Shown one piece after another: positions 15,466 to 23,476 of a DNA stretch of 64,000 nt. The position numbers were made by a program, and so were the translations under genes. This DNA is from Micromonospora matsumotoense. Lineage in GTDB: Bacteria; Actinomycetota; Actinomycetes; Mycobacteriales; Micromonosporaceae. The stretch covers positions 91,806 to 155,805 of the forward strand of contig NZ_FMCU01000014.1 of assembly GCF_900091525.1 (NCBI RefSeq), given 5' to 3'. The first letter of the stretch is position 1. The number at the start of each line of letters is the position of its first letter. Under the pieces are notes generated by a model. That model had not been told where the DNA came from. It made no database searches and saw nothing but the letters and a program-made list of their open reading frames with translations.

Positions 15466-15471
15466 CAGGAT
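15466..15471 (+). promoter_or_regulatory. Leaderless-type -10 of the DNA ligase gene
   Basis: CAGGAT is followed by 7 nt and the GTG at 15479. It overlaps the alternative ATG at 15470. Confidence 0.45.
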
Positions 15472-15478
15472 GAGGTGC

Positions 15479-17092
15479 GTGCGGTTCCTCGACCTGGCAG
15501 CCACCTCCGCGGCCGTCTCGGCCACCTCCGGCCGACGCGCCAAGGTGGAGTTGCTGGCCGGCGCGCTCCGGGCGTTCGACCCGGCCGAGGTGGCGGTCGG
15601 CTCCGGCTACCTCGCCGGTGAGCTGCGCCAGCGGCAGACCGGGGTGGGCTGGGCCAGCCTGCGTGAGCTGCCGCCACCGGCCACCGAGCCGACCCTCACC
15701 GTGACCGCCGTCGACGCGGCGATCGACGAGATCGCCGCCGTGCACGGCCCGGGTTCCCAGGCCCGACGTCGGCAACTGCTCGCCGCCCTCTTCGGTGTCG
15801 CCACCACCGACGAGCAACGGTTGCTGGTCGACCTGTTCCGAGGCGAGCTGCGCCAGGGTGCCCAGGCCGGCCTGCTCGCCGACGCCATCGCCCGAGCCGC
15901 CGAGGTGCCGGTGACGGCGGTGCGCCGGGCCCTGCTGCTCGCCGGTGATCTGCGGGCCGTCGCAGTGGCCGCCCGCACCGGCGGGGCCGCCGCGCTGGCC
16001 GGGTTCGGGCTGCAGGTGGGCCGTCCGCTCGCGCCGATGCTGGCCCAGAGCGCGCCCTCGGTCGACGCCGCGCTCCAGGCCACCGGGGTTCCGGCGGTGG
16101 TCGACGTCAAACTCGACGGCATCCGCATCCAGGTGCACCGCTCCGGCGACGACATCGCGGTCTTCACCCGCAGCCTCGACGAGATCACCGCCCGGGTGCC
16201 CGAGGTGGTCGCCGCCGTGCGCGCGTTGCCGGCCCGGGAGTTGGTGCTCGACGGTGAGGCGATCGGGTTGGACACCGCCGGCCGACCGTTGCCGTTTCCC
16301 CAGACCTCCAGCCGGGCCGCCCGACGAGCCACCACCGCCACCGGCGTGACGGCGGCGACCGCCGGGACCGGAGCGGACGCGGCGACCGGTGCGACTGCGG
16401 CGGCGGATGCCGCTGCGGCGGCCGACGCGACGGCGCTCACGCCGTACTTCTTCGATCTGCTGCATCTCGACGGCGACGACCTGATCGATCTGCCCGGCCG
16501 GCAGCGGTGGGCCCGGCTCGCCGACGTGGTCGACGGGTCGATGCTGGTCGGTCGGGTGGAGGTCGACGACCCCGAGCAGGCCGGCGCGGCGTTCGCCGCC
16601 GCGCTCGACGCCGGCCAGGAAGGGGTGGTGGTCAAGTCTCCGGACGCCCCCTACGACGCCGGTCGACGGGGCACGGCCTGGGTCAAGGTCAAGCCCCGGC
16701 ACACCCTCGACCTGGTCGTGCTGGCGGTGGAGTGGGGCAGCGGCCGGCGGGAGGGCTGGCTGTCCAACCTCCATCTCGGTGCCCGGGACCCGCGCACCGG
16801 CGAGTTCGTCATGCTCGGCAAGACCTTCAAGGGGCTCACCGACGAGCTGCTGCGCTGGCAGACCGAACGCTTCCTCGGGCTGGCCGTGGAGCGCGGTGAC
16901 TGGGTGGTGCGGGTCCGTCCCGAGCAGGTGGTCGAGATCGCCTTCGACGGGGTGCTCACCAGCACCCGCTACCCGGGCGGGGTCGCCCTCCGGTTCGCCC
17001 GGGTGCTGCGCTACCGCGACGACAAGTCGGCCGCCGAGGCCGACACCATCGACACGGTCTGGGCACTGCACGCCGGGCGGCCCGCCGGCTGA
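15479..17092 (+). CDS. ATP-dependent DNA ligase
   Basis: A 537-residue ligase. After an N-terminal helical DNA-binding domain (1-190) comes the nucleotidyltransferase core. The adenylated Lys lies in VDVKLDGIRIQVH; other motifs are LDGEAIG, EGVVVKSPDAPYDAG and WVKVKP, followed by an OB-fold domain. An Ala/Thr/Gly low-complexity insert of about 40 residues (16310-16435) interrupts the adenylation domain before YFFDLLHLDG. The GTG at 15479 is chosen from the CAGGAT-N7 spacing. It seals nicks in repair, supplementing the essential NAD-dependent LigA, which is not in the window. Confidence 0.92.
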   Translation: MRFLDLAATSAAVSATSGRRAKVELLAGALRAFDPAEVAVGSGYLAGELRQRQTGVGWASLRELPPPATEPTLTVTAVDAAIDEIAAVHGPGSQARRRQLLAALFGVATTDEQRLLVDLFRGELRQGAQAGLLADAIARAAEVPVTAVRRALLLAGDLRAVAVAARTGGAAALAGFGLQVGRPLAPMLAQSAPSVDAALQATGVPAVVDVKLDGIRIQVHRSGDDIAVFTRSLDEITARVPEVVAAVRALPARELVLDGEAIGLDTAGRPLPFPQTSSRAARRATTATGVTAATAGTGADAATGATAAADAAAAADATALTPYFFDLLHLDGDDLIDLPGRQRWARLADVVDGSMLVGRVEVDDPEQAGAAFAAALDAGQEGVVVKSPDAPYDAGRRGTAWVKVKPRHTLDLVVLAVEWGSGRREGWLSNLHLGARDPRTGEFVMLGKTFKGLTDELLRWQTERFLGLAVERGDWVVRVRPEQVVEIAFDGVLTSTRYPGGVALRFARVLRYRDDKSAAEADTIDTVWALHAGRPAG

Positions 17093-17308
17093 ACCGTCCC
17101 GGAAGGGTCGTCGTCGAGATGAGGGCCGCCGGCGGAGCGGGCCGGGCCGTCGCCGGGTGGAAGGCCGTCGACCTGTCTCGGGCCGGGATGTCGTCGGGTG
17201 GAGGGTCGTCGGGTGAGCTGCCTCGGGCCGCGACGTCGTCGGGGTGGAGGGCCCGTCGGGCGTGGCGGGCCGCCGTTGGTGAGGGATGCGGAGGCGTGTC
17301 GATCCGGG

Positions 17309-18139
17309 TCAGACCGTCGACAGCGACCGGGCGTAGTTGACCTGGTTGTTGATCTGCTGCACCTGCCCCTGGTCGACGACCGGGATGCGGGCCACGTACT
17401 GGTGGCCGCCGCTGGTCACCGTCACCTGCACGGTGCCGTAGTGCCGCGTCTCCTTGATCAGCAGGAAGAGCAGGCTGAAGATGGTCAGGCAGAAGAAGCC
17501 GAGAATGGCGCAGACGATCGCCCAGCTGGCGATCTTCTCCTCGCGCTGCCAGTAGTCGGTCACGTACCAGTTGGCGCCGGCCAGGGGCATCACCCCGGCC
17601 GGGGTGCGGATCACCGGCGGGCTGACCAGGATCTCGCCGATCTGCACCGCCGCCGGCTGACCAACGGCCGCCCCCGGCGCGGGCGGAGCGAACAGCGGCG
17701 GGTAGGGCCCCGGCTGACCCATCGGTGACGCCGCGTAGGGGTCCGCCCCGGGTGGCCCGCCATACGCTGCGGACTCTCCGGTGACCTGCCCGAACGGTCC
17801 GGTGGTCGGCGCGAGAGACCCCACGGCCGGCGGTGCGGAGAAGTGCGCGGGCGGTGCGGAGTACTGGGCCGGCGGTGCGGAGTACTGCGCGGGCGGTGCC
17901 GAGTACTGGGCCGGCACCGCCGAGTACGGACCGGCGACCGGCGGGGTGGCCGGGTCGACCGGTAGTGCCGGGGGAGGTGCCGCCGGGAACGGGGCAGTGG
18001 GGTGTGGGGGCTGCACCGGGGGTGGATGGAAACCCGCCGTGTCCTGGGGAACGGCCGGCGACGGCGCCCACGGGTCGTGGGCGGGAGTCGCCTGCGTGGG
18101 CGGATCCGACGGGTACGACGGGGCGGGATCGGAGGTCAC
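17309..18139 (-). CDS. Pro-rich membrane protein with tandem repeats
   Basis: A 276-residue protein. Residues 1-165 are Pro/Ala-rich and disordered, with about four copies of a 7-residue unit (YSAPPAQ) encoded by a 21-bp tandem repeat near 17830-17910. A single strong membrane helix (ASWAIVCAILGFFCLTIFSL) follows, then a small beta domain. The GTG at 18139 follows GAGGTG. It is probably membrane-anchored with a long flexible cytoplasmic arm, and no function is recognised. Confidence 0.7.
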   Translation of the reverse strand: MTSDPAPSYPSDPPTQATPAHDPWAPSPAVPQDTAGFHPPPVQPPHPTAPFPAAPPPALPVDPATPPVAGPYSAVPAQYSAPPAQYSAPPAQYSAPPAHFSAPPAVGSLAPTTGPFGQVTGESAAYGGPPGADPYAASPMGQPGPYPPLFAPPAPGAAVGQPAAVQIGEILVSPPVIRTPAGVMPLAGANWYVTDYWQREEKIASWAIVCAILGFFCLTIFSLLFLLIKETRHYGTVQVTVTSGGHQYVARIPVVDQGQVQQINNQVNYARSLSTV

Positions 18140-18659
18140 CGCGACACCTCACGCGCGTTGAACACGTTGCGGACCATACCGCGTCCCGCGTCGTGGCGCG
18201 TTCCGGCGGTGGCGTCGGGCCGTGGGTCGTGGGTCATCGGCCGTGACGGGGCCGTGACGGGCTGGGGCGTCGGGTCCGTGGGTCGTCGGCCGTGACGGGG
18301 CGGTGGCGTCGGGCGGTGGCGTCGGGCGGTGGGGTCGGGGCGGTGGGGTCGGGGCGGTGGCGTCGGGTCCGTGGGTCGTGGATTCCGTGGCGGTTGCCGG
18401 GGTGTCGCGAACGTGCCCGGCCCGCTCTGAAGCTGGCGGGGGCCGGCAGGCCGGCATACCTGTTCGCGTCCTTTCGAGCTGATGACGTAGACGAATCACC
18501 ACCGACCAGTGGTGGGCTGAGTCGCCAACGTCATCAGCTCGAAAGGACGCATACCCATAGGTCGGTGCCCGCCGTGACCTGGCGACGGTGTCGGCCCGGT
18601 GGCCCGTTACGACCTGAGGGGGGTGTCGGCCCGGTGGTCCGGCGTTGAGGCAGTGGCCC
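18140..18659. other. Repeat-filled intergenic region
   Basis: 520 bases without a credible gene. It contains an imperfect tandem array of CGGTGGCGTCGGG-like 13-mers (clearest at 18301-18367) and a long palindrome (18466-18550). Confidence 0.55.
18466..18550. repeat. Perfect 23-bp inverted repeat with inner stem
   Basis: 18466-18488 is the exact reverse complement of 18528-18550. Inside it, CACCAC and GTGGTG form a smaller stem. It sits downstream of the SURF1 gene and upstream of the Pro-rich protein gene, both leftward, so it could terminate SURF1 transcription. Its sequence is unrelated to the palindromes at 6457 and 27262. Confidence 0.85.
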
Positions 18660-19475
18660 TCAGGCGGGCGTGGCGGGCTCGGCTGCCCGGTCGACGGGAG
18701 GTTTCGGGGCGTCCAGGCCGGCGGCGCGGCGGGCCTCCCGTCGGGCCACCCAGCCATAACCGAAGAGCGTCATCGCGGCGAACAACCACCACTGGACCAC
18801 GTAGCCGAAGTTCTGCCAGTTGTTGGTGTGCCCGATCGGCACCGCCCGGAAGGCCGGGTCGTTCGCCGGGGTCTGCTCGTCGAGCAGCAGGTACGCCCCG
18901 TGCAGCGGGTACGGCAGTTCCCGGGCCAGCTTGTCCACGGTCACCCGCCGGGTCTCCAACCGGCCGTCGCGCCGGCCGACGCCGTTGCCGCCGGTCTCGG
19001 TGGGGTGCACCCGGCCGATGACGGTCACCTGGCCGGTCGGCAGCGCGGGCACCTGCGGCATGGCCAGCGCGCCGCCGGCCGCCGGGGGCACCCAGCCCCG
19101 GTCGACCAGCACCGCCGTGCCGTCGTCGAGCACCAGCGGGACGAGCACCTCGAAGCCGACCTTGCTCTCCACCGTCCGGCCCCGGACCAGGACGATGTTC
19201 GCGGCGTCGTACCGGCCGCTGGCGGTGACCCGGCTCCACTCGGCCTGCTCGGCGGGGGGTGGGCCGACCGTGCCCGCGCCCCCGGTCGGGGCGGGCAGCG
19301 TCGCCCGCAGCGGGGCGGGGGTGCCCGCGGTGCCGGCGTCGATGCGCTCGTTGACGGCGGTGCGTTCCCGGTAGCGGTCCAGCTGCCAGTTGCCGAGCAG
19401 CACCATGACGGCGGCGGCGACCAGGGTCAACGCGAGGATGCCCAGCCAGCGTGGGGTCAGCAGGAACCGGTACAC
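18660..19475 (-). CDS. SURF1-family protein
   Basis: A 271-residue membrane protein with one helix at each end (WLGILALTLVAAAVMVLLG near residue 10; QWWLFAAMTLFGYGW near 235) around a periplasmic domain. It keeps the marks GNWQLDRYRER, VLVDRGWVPP and HTNNWQNFGYVVQWW. SURF1 proteins help assemble cytochrome c oxidase, probably delivering haem a. The GTG at 19475 lies 6 nt after a TAGCCT hexamer. The C-terminal tail is Pro/Ala-rich. Confidence 0.9.
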   Translation of the reverse strand: MYRFLLTPRWLGILALTLVAAAVMVLLGNWQLDRYRERTAVNERIDAGTAGTPAPLRATLPAPTGGAGTVGPPPAEQAEWSRVTASGRYDAANIVLVRGRTVESKVGFEVLVPLVLDDGTAVLVDRGWVPPAAGGALAMPQVPALPTGQVTVIGRVHPTETGGNGVGRRDGRLETRRVTVDKLARELPYPLHGAYLLLDEQTPANDPAFRAVPIGHTNNWQNFGYVVQWWLFAAMTLFGYGWVARREARRAAGLDAPKPPVDRAAEPATPA

Positions 19476-19481
19476 AGCACG

Positions 19482-19487
19482 AGGCTA
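19482..19487 (-). promoter_or_regulatory. Leaderless-type -10 of the SURF1 gene
   Basis: Leftward TAGCCT is followed by 6 nt and the GTG at 19475. Confidence 0.45.
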
Positions 19488-19654
19488 CCCGTATGACGGG
19501 GGCCACCCTCCGCGACGGTCCGTGACCGGCCGTGCAGTGCCGGATCGGCCGTCTCCACCCCTTGGTGCGGGCGGGTATGGTCACGCGAGCGGATCGCCGC
19601 CGGTGTTCTTCGCGGCCGTTCCTGTCACCACCCGTCACCACCGAGGAGTCGATG

Positions 19655-21031
19655 ATGACCGCCGTGCCGCGCCTCGTGTTCAGCGCGCCGTCCTCCGGTC
19701 ACGGCACCAACGCGCTCTCCGTCGGCCTGCTCGCGGCACTGGTCGACCGGGGGCTCGACGTCGCCGGTTTCAAGGTCGGCCCGGACCACGTGGACGCCGC
19801 GTACCTCGGCCTGGCCGCCGGTCGTCCCGGCCGCAACCTCGACCCCCGGTTGATCGGTGCCGACCGCCTCGGGCCGCTCTTCGCGCACGGCGCGCAGGGT
19901 GCCGCGCTGGCCCTGGTCCAGGGCACCATGGGGCTGTACGACTCGGTCGCCGGCCGTCCCGAGGCGGAGTCCACCGCCGCCGTCGCGACCGCGCTGCGCA
20001 GCCCCGTCGTGCTGGTGATCGACGTGGCGGCGATGGGGCAGTCGGTGGCCGCCCTGGTGCACGGCTTCCGCTCGTACGACGAGCAGCTCTGGTTGGGTGG
20101 GGTGATCCTCACCCAGGTCGCCTCCGGCCGGCACGAGTCCATGCTCCGGGAGGCGCTCGACGACGTCGGGATGCCGGTCTACGGCGCGCTGCGCCGCCAC
20201 GAGCTGCCCCCGGTGCTACCCGCGCGCCGGCACGGCGTGGTGCCGGTCCTCGCCCGGGACGCCGAGGCGTCCCGGGCGGTGCGCCGGCTCGGTGAGGCGG
20301 TCGCCGGCACGGTCGACCTGGAGCGCCTGCTCGCGCTGGCCCGCTCGGCTCCGGCGCTCTCCGTCCCGGCCTGGTCGCCGGCCACCGGGACCCCGGTGGG
20401 GGAGACGCCGGTGGTGGCGCTCGCCGGGGGCCCCGGCGGCAGCTACGGCCACCCGGAGACCGCCGAGCTGCTACGGGCCGCCGGGGCGCAGGTGGTCACC
20501 GTCGACCCGCTGCGCGACGAGGCGCTGCCCGCCGGCACCCGCGCGCTGGTCGTCGGGGGCGCGCTGCCCGAGTCGTACGCGCGGGACCTGTCCGCCAACC
20601 GGCGGCTCTGCATCGCGGTGGCCGAATTGGCCCGCACCGGACGTCCGGTGCTCGCCGAGGGCACCGGCCTGCTGTGGCTGGCCCGCGAGCTGGACGGGTT
20701 GCCGATGTGCGGGGTGCTGGACGCGATCGGTGTGAGCCGGGACGGCCTGGTGGTGGGCTACCGGGAGGCGATCGCCCAGTCCGACAGCGTGGTCGCCCGT
20801 ACGGGTGCGACGGTGGTGGGCTACAAGCAGCACGGCGCGGTGCTCACCCCCCGGTCGGGGCAGCGGGCCGCCTGGAGTTGGGAGGGCGGCACGCCGGAGG
20901 GTTTCGTCTGGCGGGGGGTGCACGCCTCCCAGCTCGGCCTGCACTGGGCGGCGTACCCCGAGATCGCGACCCGGTTGGTGACGGCGGCGGCGCTCCCGTC
21001 GCCGGTCGAGGGCGTCGCCGCCCCGGCCTGA
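19655..21031 (+). CDS. cobB: CobB/CbiA-like cobyrinate a,c-diamide synthase homologue lacking catalytic residues
   Basis: A 458-residue protein with the overall CobB layout: an N-terminal dethiobiotin-synthetase-like domain (FKVGPDHVDAAYL, GTMGLYDS) and a C-terminal glutaminase-like domain (VGGALPESYA, GLHWAAYPE). Three key positions differ. The P-loop reads SSGHGTN instead of SGxGKT, so the Walker Lys is missing. The glutaminase nucleophile segment reads LAEGTGLLWL instead of AECGGLMYL, so the Cys is missing. The amidotransferase GGYPE is changed to GALPE. Start at the second of two adjacent ATGs, 6 nt after GAGGAG; 19652 is possible. It may be a divergent enzyme or a non-catalytic paralogue; a standard CobB may exist elsewhere. 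Confidence 0.8.
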   Translation: MTAVPRLVFSAPSSGHGTNALSVGLLAALVDRGLDVAGFKVGPDHVDAAYLGLAAGRPGRNLDPRLIGADRLGPLFAHGAQGAALALVQGTMGLYDSVAGRPEAESTAAVATALRSPVVLVIDVAAMGQSVAALVHGFRSYDEQLWLGGVILTQVASGRHESMLREALDDVGMPVYGALRRHELPPVLPARRHGVVPVLARDAEASRAVRRLGEAVAGTVDLERLLALARSAPALSVPAWSPATGTPVGETPVVALAGGPGGSYGHPETAELLRAAGAQVVTVDPLRDEALPAGTRALVVGGALPESYARDLSANRRLCIAVAELARTGRPVLAEGTGLLWLARELDGLPMCGVLDAIGVSRDGLVVGYREAIAQSDSVVARTGATVVGYKQHGAVLTPRSGQRAAWSWEGGTPEGFVWRGVHASQLGLHWAAYPEIATRLVTAAALPSPVEGVAAPA

Positions 21032-21040
21032 CCGCCGCCC

Positions 21041-21136
21041 CGGCCTGACCAGCGCCGAGCGGCCCGGCCTGACCAGCGCCGAGCGGCCCGGCCTGACCAG
21101 CGCCGAGCGGCCCGGCCTGACCAGCGCCGCGCGCCC
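21041..21136. repeat. 24-bp tandem repeat after the cobB-like stop
   Basis: Three perfect 24-bp units (21041-21064, 21065-21088, 21089-21112) are followed by a degenerate fourth. Each unit begins CGGCCTGACC, a copy of the sequence around the gene's own GCC-TGA end, so the stop codon context has been multiplied. It fills the junction with the convergent PBP gene. Confidence 0.85.
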
Positions 21137-21207
21137 CGGCCTGACCGCCGTCCGGCCGATACCGGGGCCGGCCGGACTCGCTCGGCCCGGCCGCCGTGGC
21201 CCCGGGG

Positions 21208-23340
21208 TCAGCCGACGATGGCGTCCGACGGCGGAGTGAACTGGCGGGTCGGGGTGCCCTTGAGGCCGTCCCGCAGGGTCTGGGCGACCGCGTTGACCGG
21301 GACCTGGGACTGCCCGTCGCCGACGGCGTTGAACGGATTGTCCGGGTCGGCGATGAAGCTAGCCGCCGCCAACTCCGGGGTGTAGCCGACGAACCAGGCG
21401 GACCGGGTGCTGTCCGTGGTGCCGGTCTTGCCGGCGACCGGGCGTCCCACCGTGCGACGGACGCTGTCCGCCGTCGACCAGCCACCGCAGGTGCCCTTGG
21501 CCGGGGTGTCGCCGGTGGGGCAGCGCGCCGCGTCGGTGGCGGCCCGCGCCGCGTCGGCGTTCACCACCTGCCGGCAGCGGGGCTTGGCGACCTCCCGTTC
21601 GATGCCCCCGGCGGTCTTGTAGGTGGCCGGGGTGCCGTCCCGGTTGGTGATCGAGTTGACCGGCATCGGCTCGCAGTACCGGCCGTCGGCGGCGATCGCG
21701 GCGTACGCGTTGGCCATCTCCAGCGGGGTCGCGTCGGAGACGCCCAGGGTGAACGCGCCCCACTTCTTCGCCTTGCTGGGCGACGCCTGTTCCTTGTCGA
21801 CGTCGGTACGCCAGCGCAGGCCCAACTGCTCGGCGAGGTGCACCCCCCGATCCGCGCCGATCTTCTCCTCCAGCTGCACGAAGTAGGTGTTGACCGACTT
21901 GCCGAACCCGGACCACATGGTCTGCCGGCCGGTCATCGCCCCGCTGGCGTTGGACGGGGACCACCCGTCGTAGACGGCCGACCGGTAGGTGTGCGGCGAG
22001 TTGAACGCGGTGGACAGCGGCATCCCGGCGTCCAGGGCGGCCAGCATCGGGAACATCTTGAACGTCGAGCCGGCCTGGTAACCGGGGAGGGTGCCGCCAC
22101 CGAGCAGCGGGGCGACCGTGTTCGGATAGTTGGCCTTCGTCTTCGGGTCGGCCTCGGGGTTCGAGCTGGATCCGTTCTCGCCGACGTCCAGGGAGTAGGT
22201 CCGGTTCACCGCCATCGCCTTGATCCGTCCGGTGCCCGGTTCGGCGACCACGATCCCGTTGGCGAAGGGGCTGCCGACGCGGTCCTTGGCGCCGACGTTC
22301 TTCTCGGCGGCGGCCTGGACCCTGGGGTCGAGGCTCAACACGATCCGGTAGCCGCCCCGGCGCAACTTGTCCATCCGTTCCAGCCGGTTCTCCCCGAACG
22401 CGGGCTGCGCGCTCCACCAGTTCTTCACGTAGTCACAGGCGAAGCCCCAGGCGTTGTACGTGCTGGTGATGGAGGCGCAGTCGTTGGCCGGGGTGGTGGG
22501 CCGGGTCCGGATCGGTTCGCTCTTCGCCACCGCGGCGGCGTCCGGGGACAGGTAGCCGAGCTGGGTCATCTTGTCGAGGACGTAGTTGCGCCGGCCGGTG
22601 GCCTCCTTCTGGTCCGAGCTGAGCGGGTCGTACTCGGAGGGGGACTTCACCAGCCCGGCGAGGGTGGCCGCCTCGGCGGGGGTCAGGGTGGCCGGGGTCT
22701 TGGAGAAGAAGATCTGCGCCGCCGCGTAGATGCCGTACGCCCGGTGGCCGAAGTACGCCGAGTTGAGGTAGCGCTCCAGGATCTGGTCCTTGGTCAGCTC
22801 CTTCTCGATGTCCAGCGCCATCCGCATCTCCTTGACCTTGCGCAGACTGGTCTGCTGGATGGCCTCCTGGACCTCCTGTGGCGTCTGCGCGCTGTCCCGC
22901 AACGCCATCCGGACGTACTGCATGGTCAGCGTGGAGGCGCCCTGGGAGACGCCGCTGGACCGGGCGTTGGCCACGAAGGCGCGGGCGACGCCCTTGGGGT
23001 CGACGCCCTGGTGCTGGTAGAAGCGGTTGTCCTCGGCGGCGACGATGGCCTGCTGGATGTTCGGCGACATGTCCGACAACTTGGTGTACTGCCGGTACTC
23101 CTCGTAGAACATCGTCAGGATCGTCTTGCCGTCCGGGGCATAGAGGTAGGACGTCTCGGCGGGCAGGGCGGTGCGCAGGATGTTCGTCTTGTGCTCCACG
23201 GCGTGCGCGGTGGCCTTGGCGCCCAGGCCGGTCACGGCGGCCACCGGGTACGCCACGGCGGCCAGCACGACACCGGCGATCAGCCCGGCGCGGAGGAGAG
23301 GAACGGAACGAACTGCGGTAGCAAGGGGTCGATTGCTCAC
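21208..23340 (-). CDS. Class A penicillin-binding protein (transglycosylase/transpeptidase)
   Basis: A 710-residue bifunctional peptidoglycan synthase. An N-terminal membrane anchor (LLRAGLIAGVVLAAVAYPV) precedes the GT51 domain with EDNRFYQHQGVD (catalytic Glu) and GASTLTMQYVR. The transpeptidase domain carries all three motifs: STFK (acyl Ser), SVN and KTGTT. Polymerisation and cross-linking occur on the outer face of the membrane. The GTG at 23340 is 6 nt after TAACTT. The C-terminus is short, with no PASTA or FN3 domain. Confidence 0.93.
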   Translation of the reverse strand: MSNRPLATAVRSVPLLRAGLIAGVVLAAVAYPVAAVTGLGAKATAHAVEHKTNILRTALPAETSYLYAPDGKTILTMFYEEYRQYTKLSDMSPNIQQAIVAAEDNRFYQHQGVDPKGVARAFVANARSSGVSQGASTLTMQYVRMALRDSAQTPQEVQEAIQQTSLRKVKEMRMALDIEKELTKDQILERYLNSAYFGHRAYGIYAAAQIFFSKTPATLTPAEAATLAGLVKSPSEYDPLSSDQKEATGRRNYVLDKMTQLGYLSPDAAAVAKSEPIRTRPTTPANDCASITSTYNAWGFACDYVKNWWSAQPAFGENRLERMDKLRRGGYRIVLSLDPRVQAAAEKNVGAKDRVGSPFANGIVVAEPGTGRIKAMAVNRTYSLDVGENGSSSNPEADPKTKANYPNTVAPLLGGGTLPGYQAGSTFKMFPMLAALDAGMPLSTAFNSPHTYRSAVYDGWSPSNASGAMTGRQTMWSGFGKSVNTYFVQLEEKIGADRGVHLAEQLGLRWRTDVDKEQASPSKAKKWGAFTLGVSDATPLEMANAYAAIAADGRYCEPMPVNSITNRDGTPATYKTAGGIEREVAKPRCRQVVNADAARAATDAARCPTGDTPAKGTCGGWSTADSVRRTVGRPVAGKTGTTDSTRSAWFVGYTPELAAASFIADPDNPFNAVGDGQSQVPVNAVAQTLRDGLKGTPTRQFTPPSDAIVG

Positions 23341-23346
23341 CTGGTC

Positions 23347-23352
23347 AAGTTA
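23347..23352 (-). promoter_or_regulatory. Leaderless-type -10 of the PBP gene
   Basis: Leftward TAACTT is followed by 6 nt and the GTG at 23340. Confidence 0.45.
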
Positions 23353-23463
23353 TGACATTTCCGATTCATCCATGAGAAGAATTCATGAACGCCCCCGGAG
23401 TTCGGACCCCGGCCGTGATGTGGCCCACGCCGGGATCGGCTGTCCCCCGCGCCGGCTTCCCGG

Positions 23464-23469
23464 CAGGAT
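23464..23469 (+). promoter_or_regulatory. Leaderless-type -10 of the cobC operon
   Basis: CAGGAT is followed by 7 nt and the ATG at 23477. Confidence 0.5.
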
Positions 23470-23476
23470 CGCGGTC

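Noticed and set aside
21041..21136. 24-bp repeats considered as a CRISPR array
   Set aside because: Units are directly adjacent with no spacers, and no cas genes are in the window.
21196..23355. Long rightward frame over the PBP gene
   Set aside because: Antisense of a class A PBP with intact STFK, SVN and KTG motifs.
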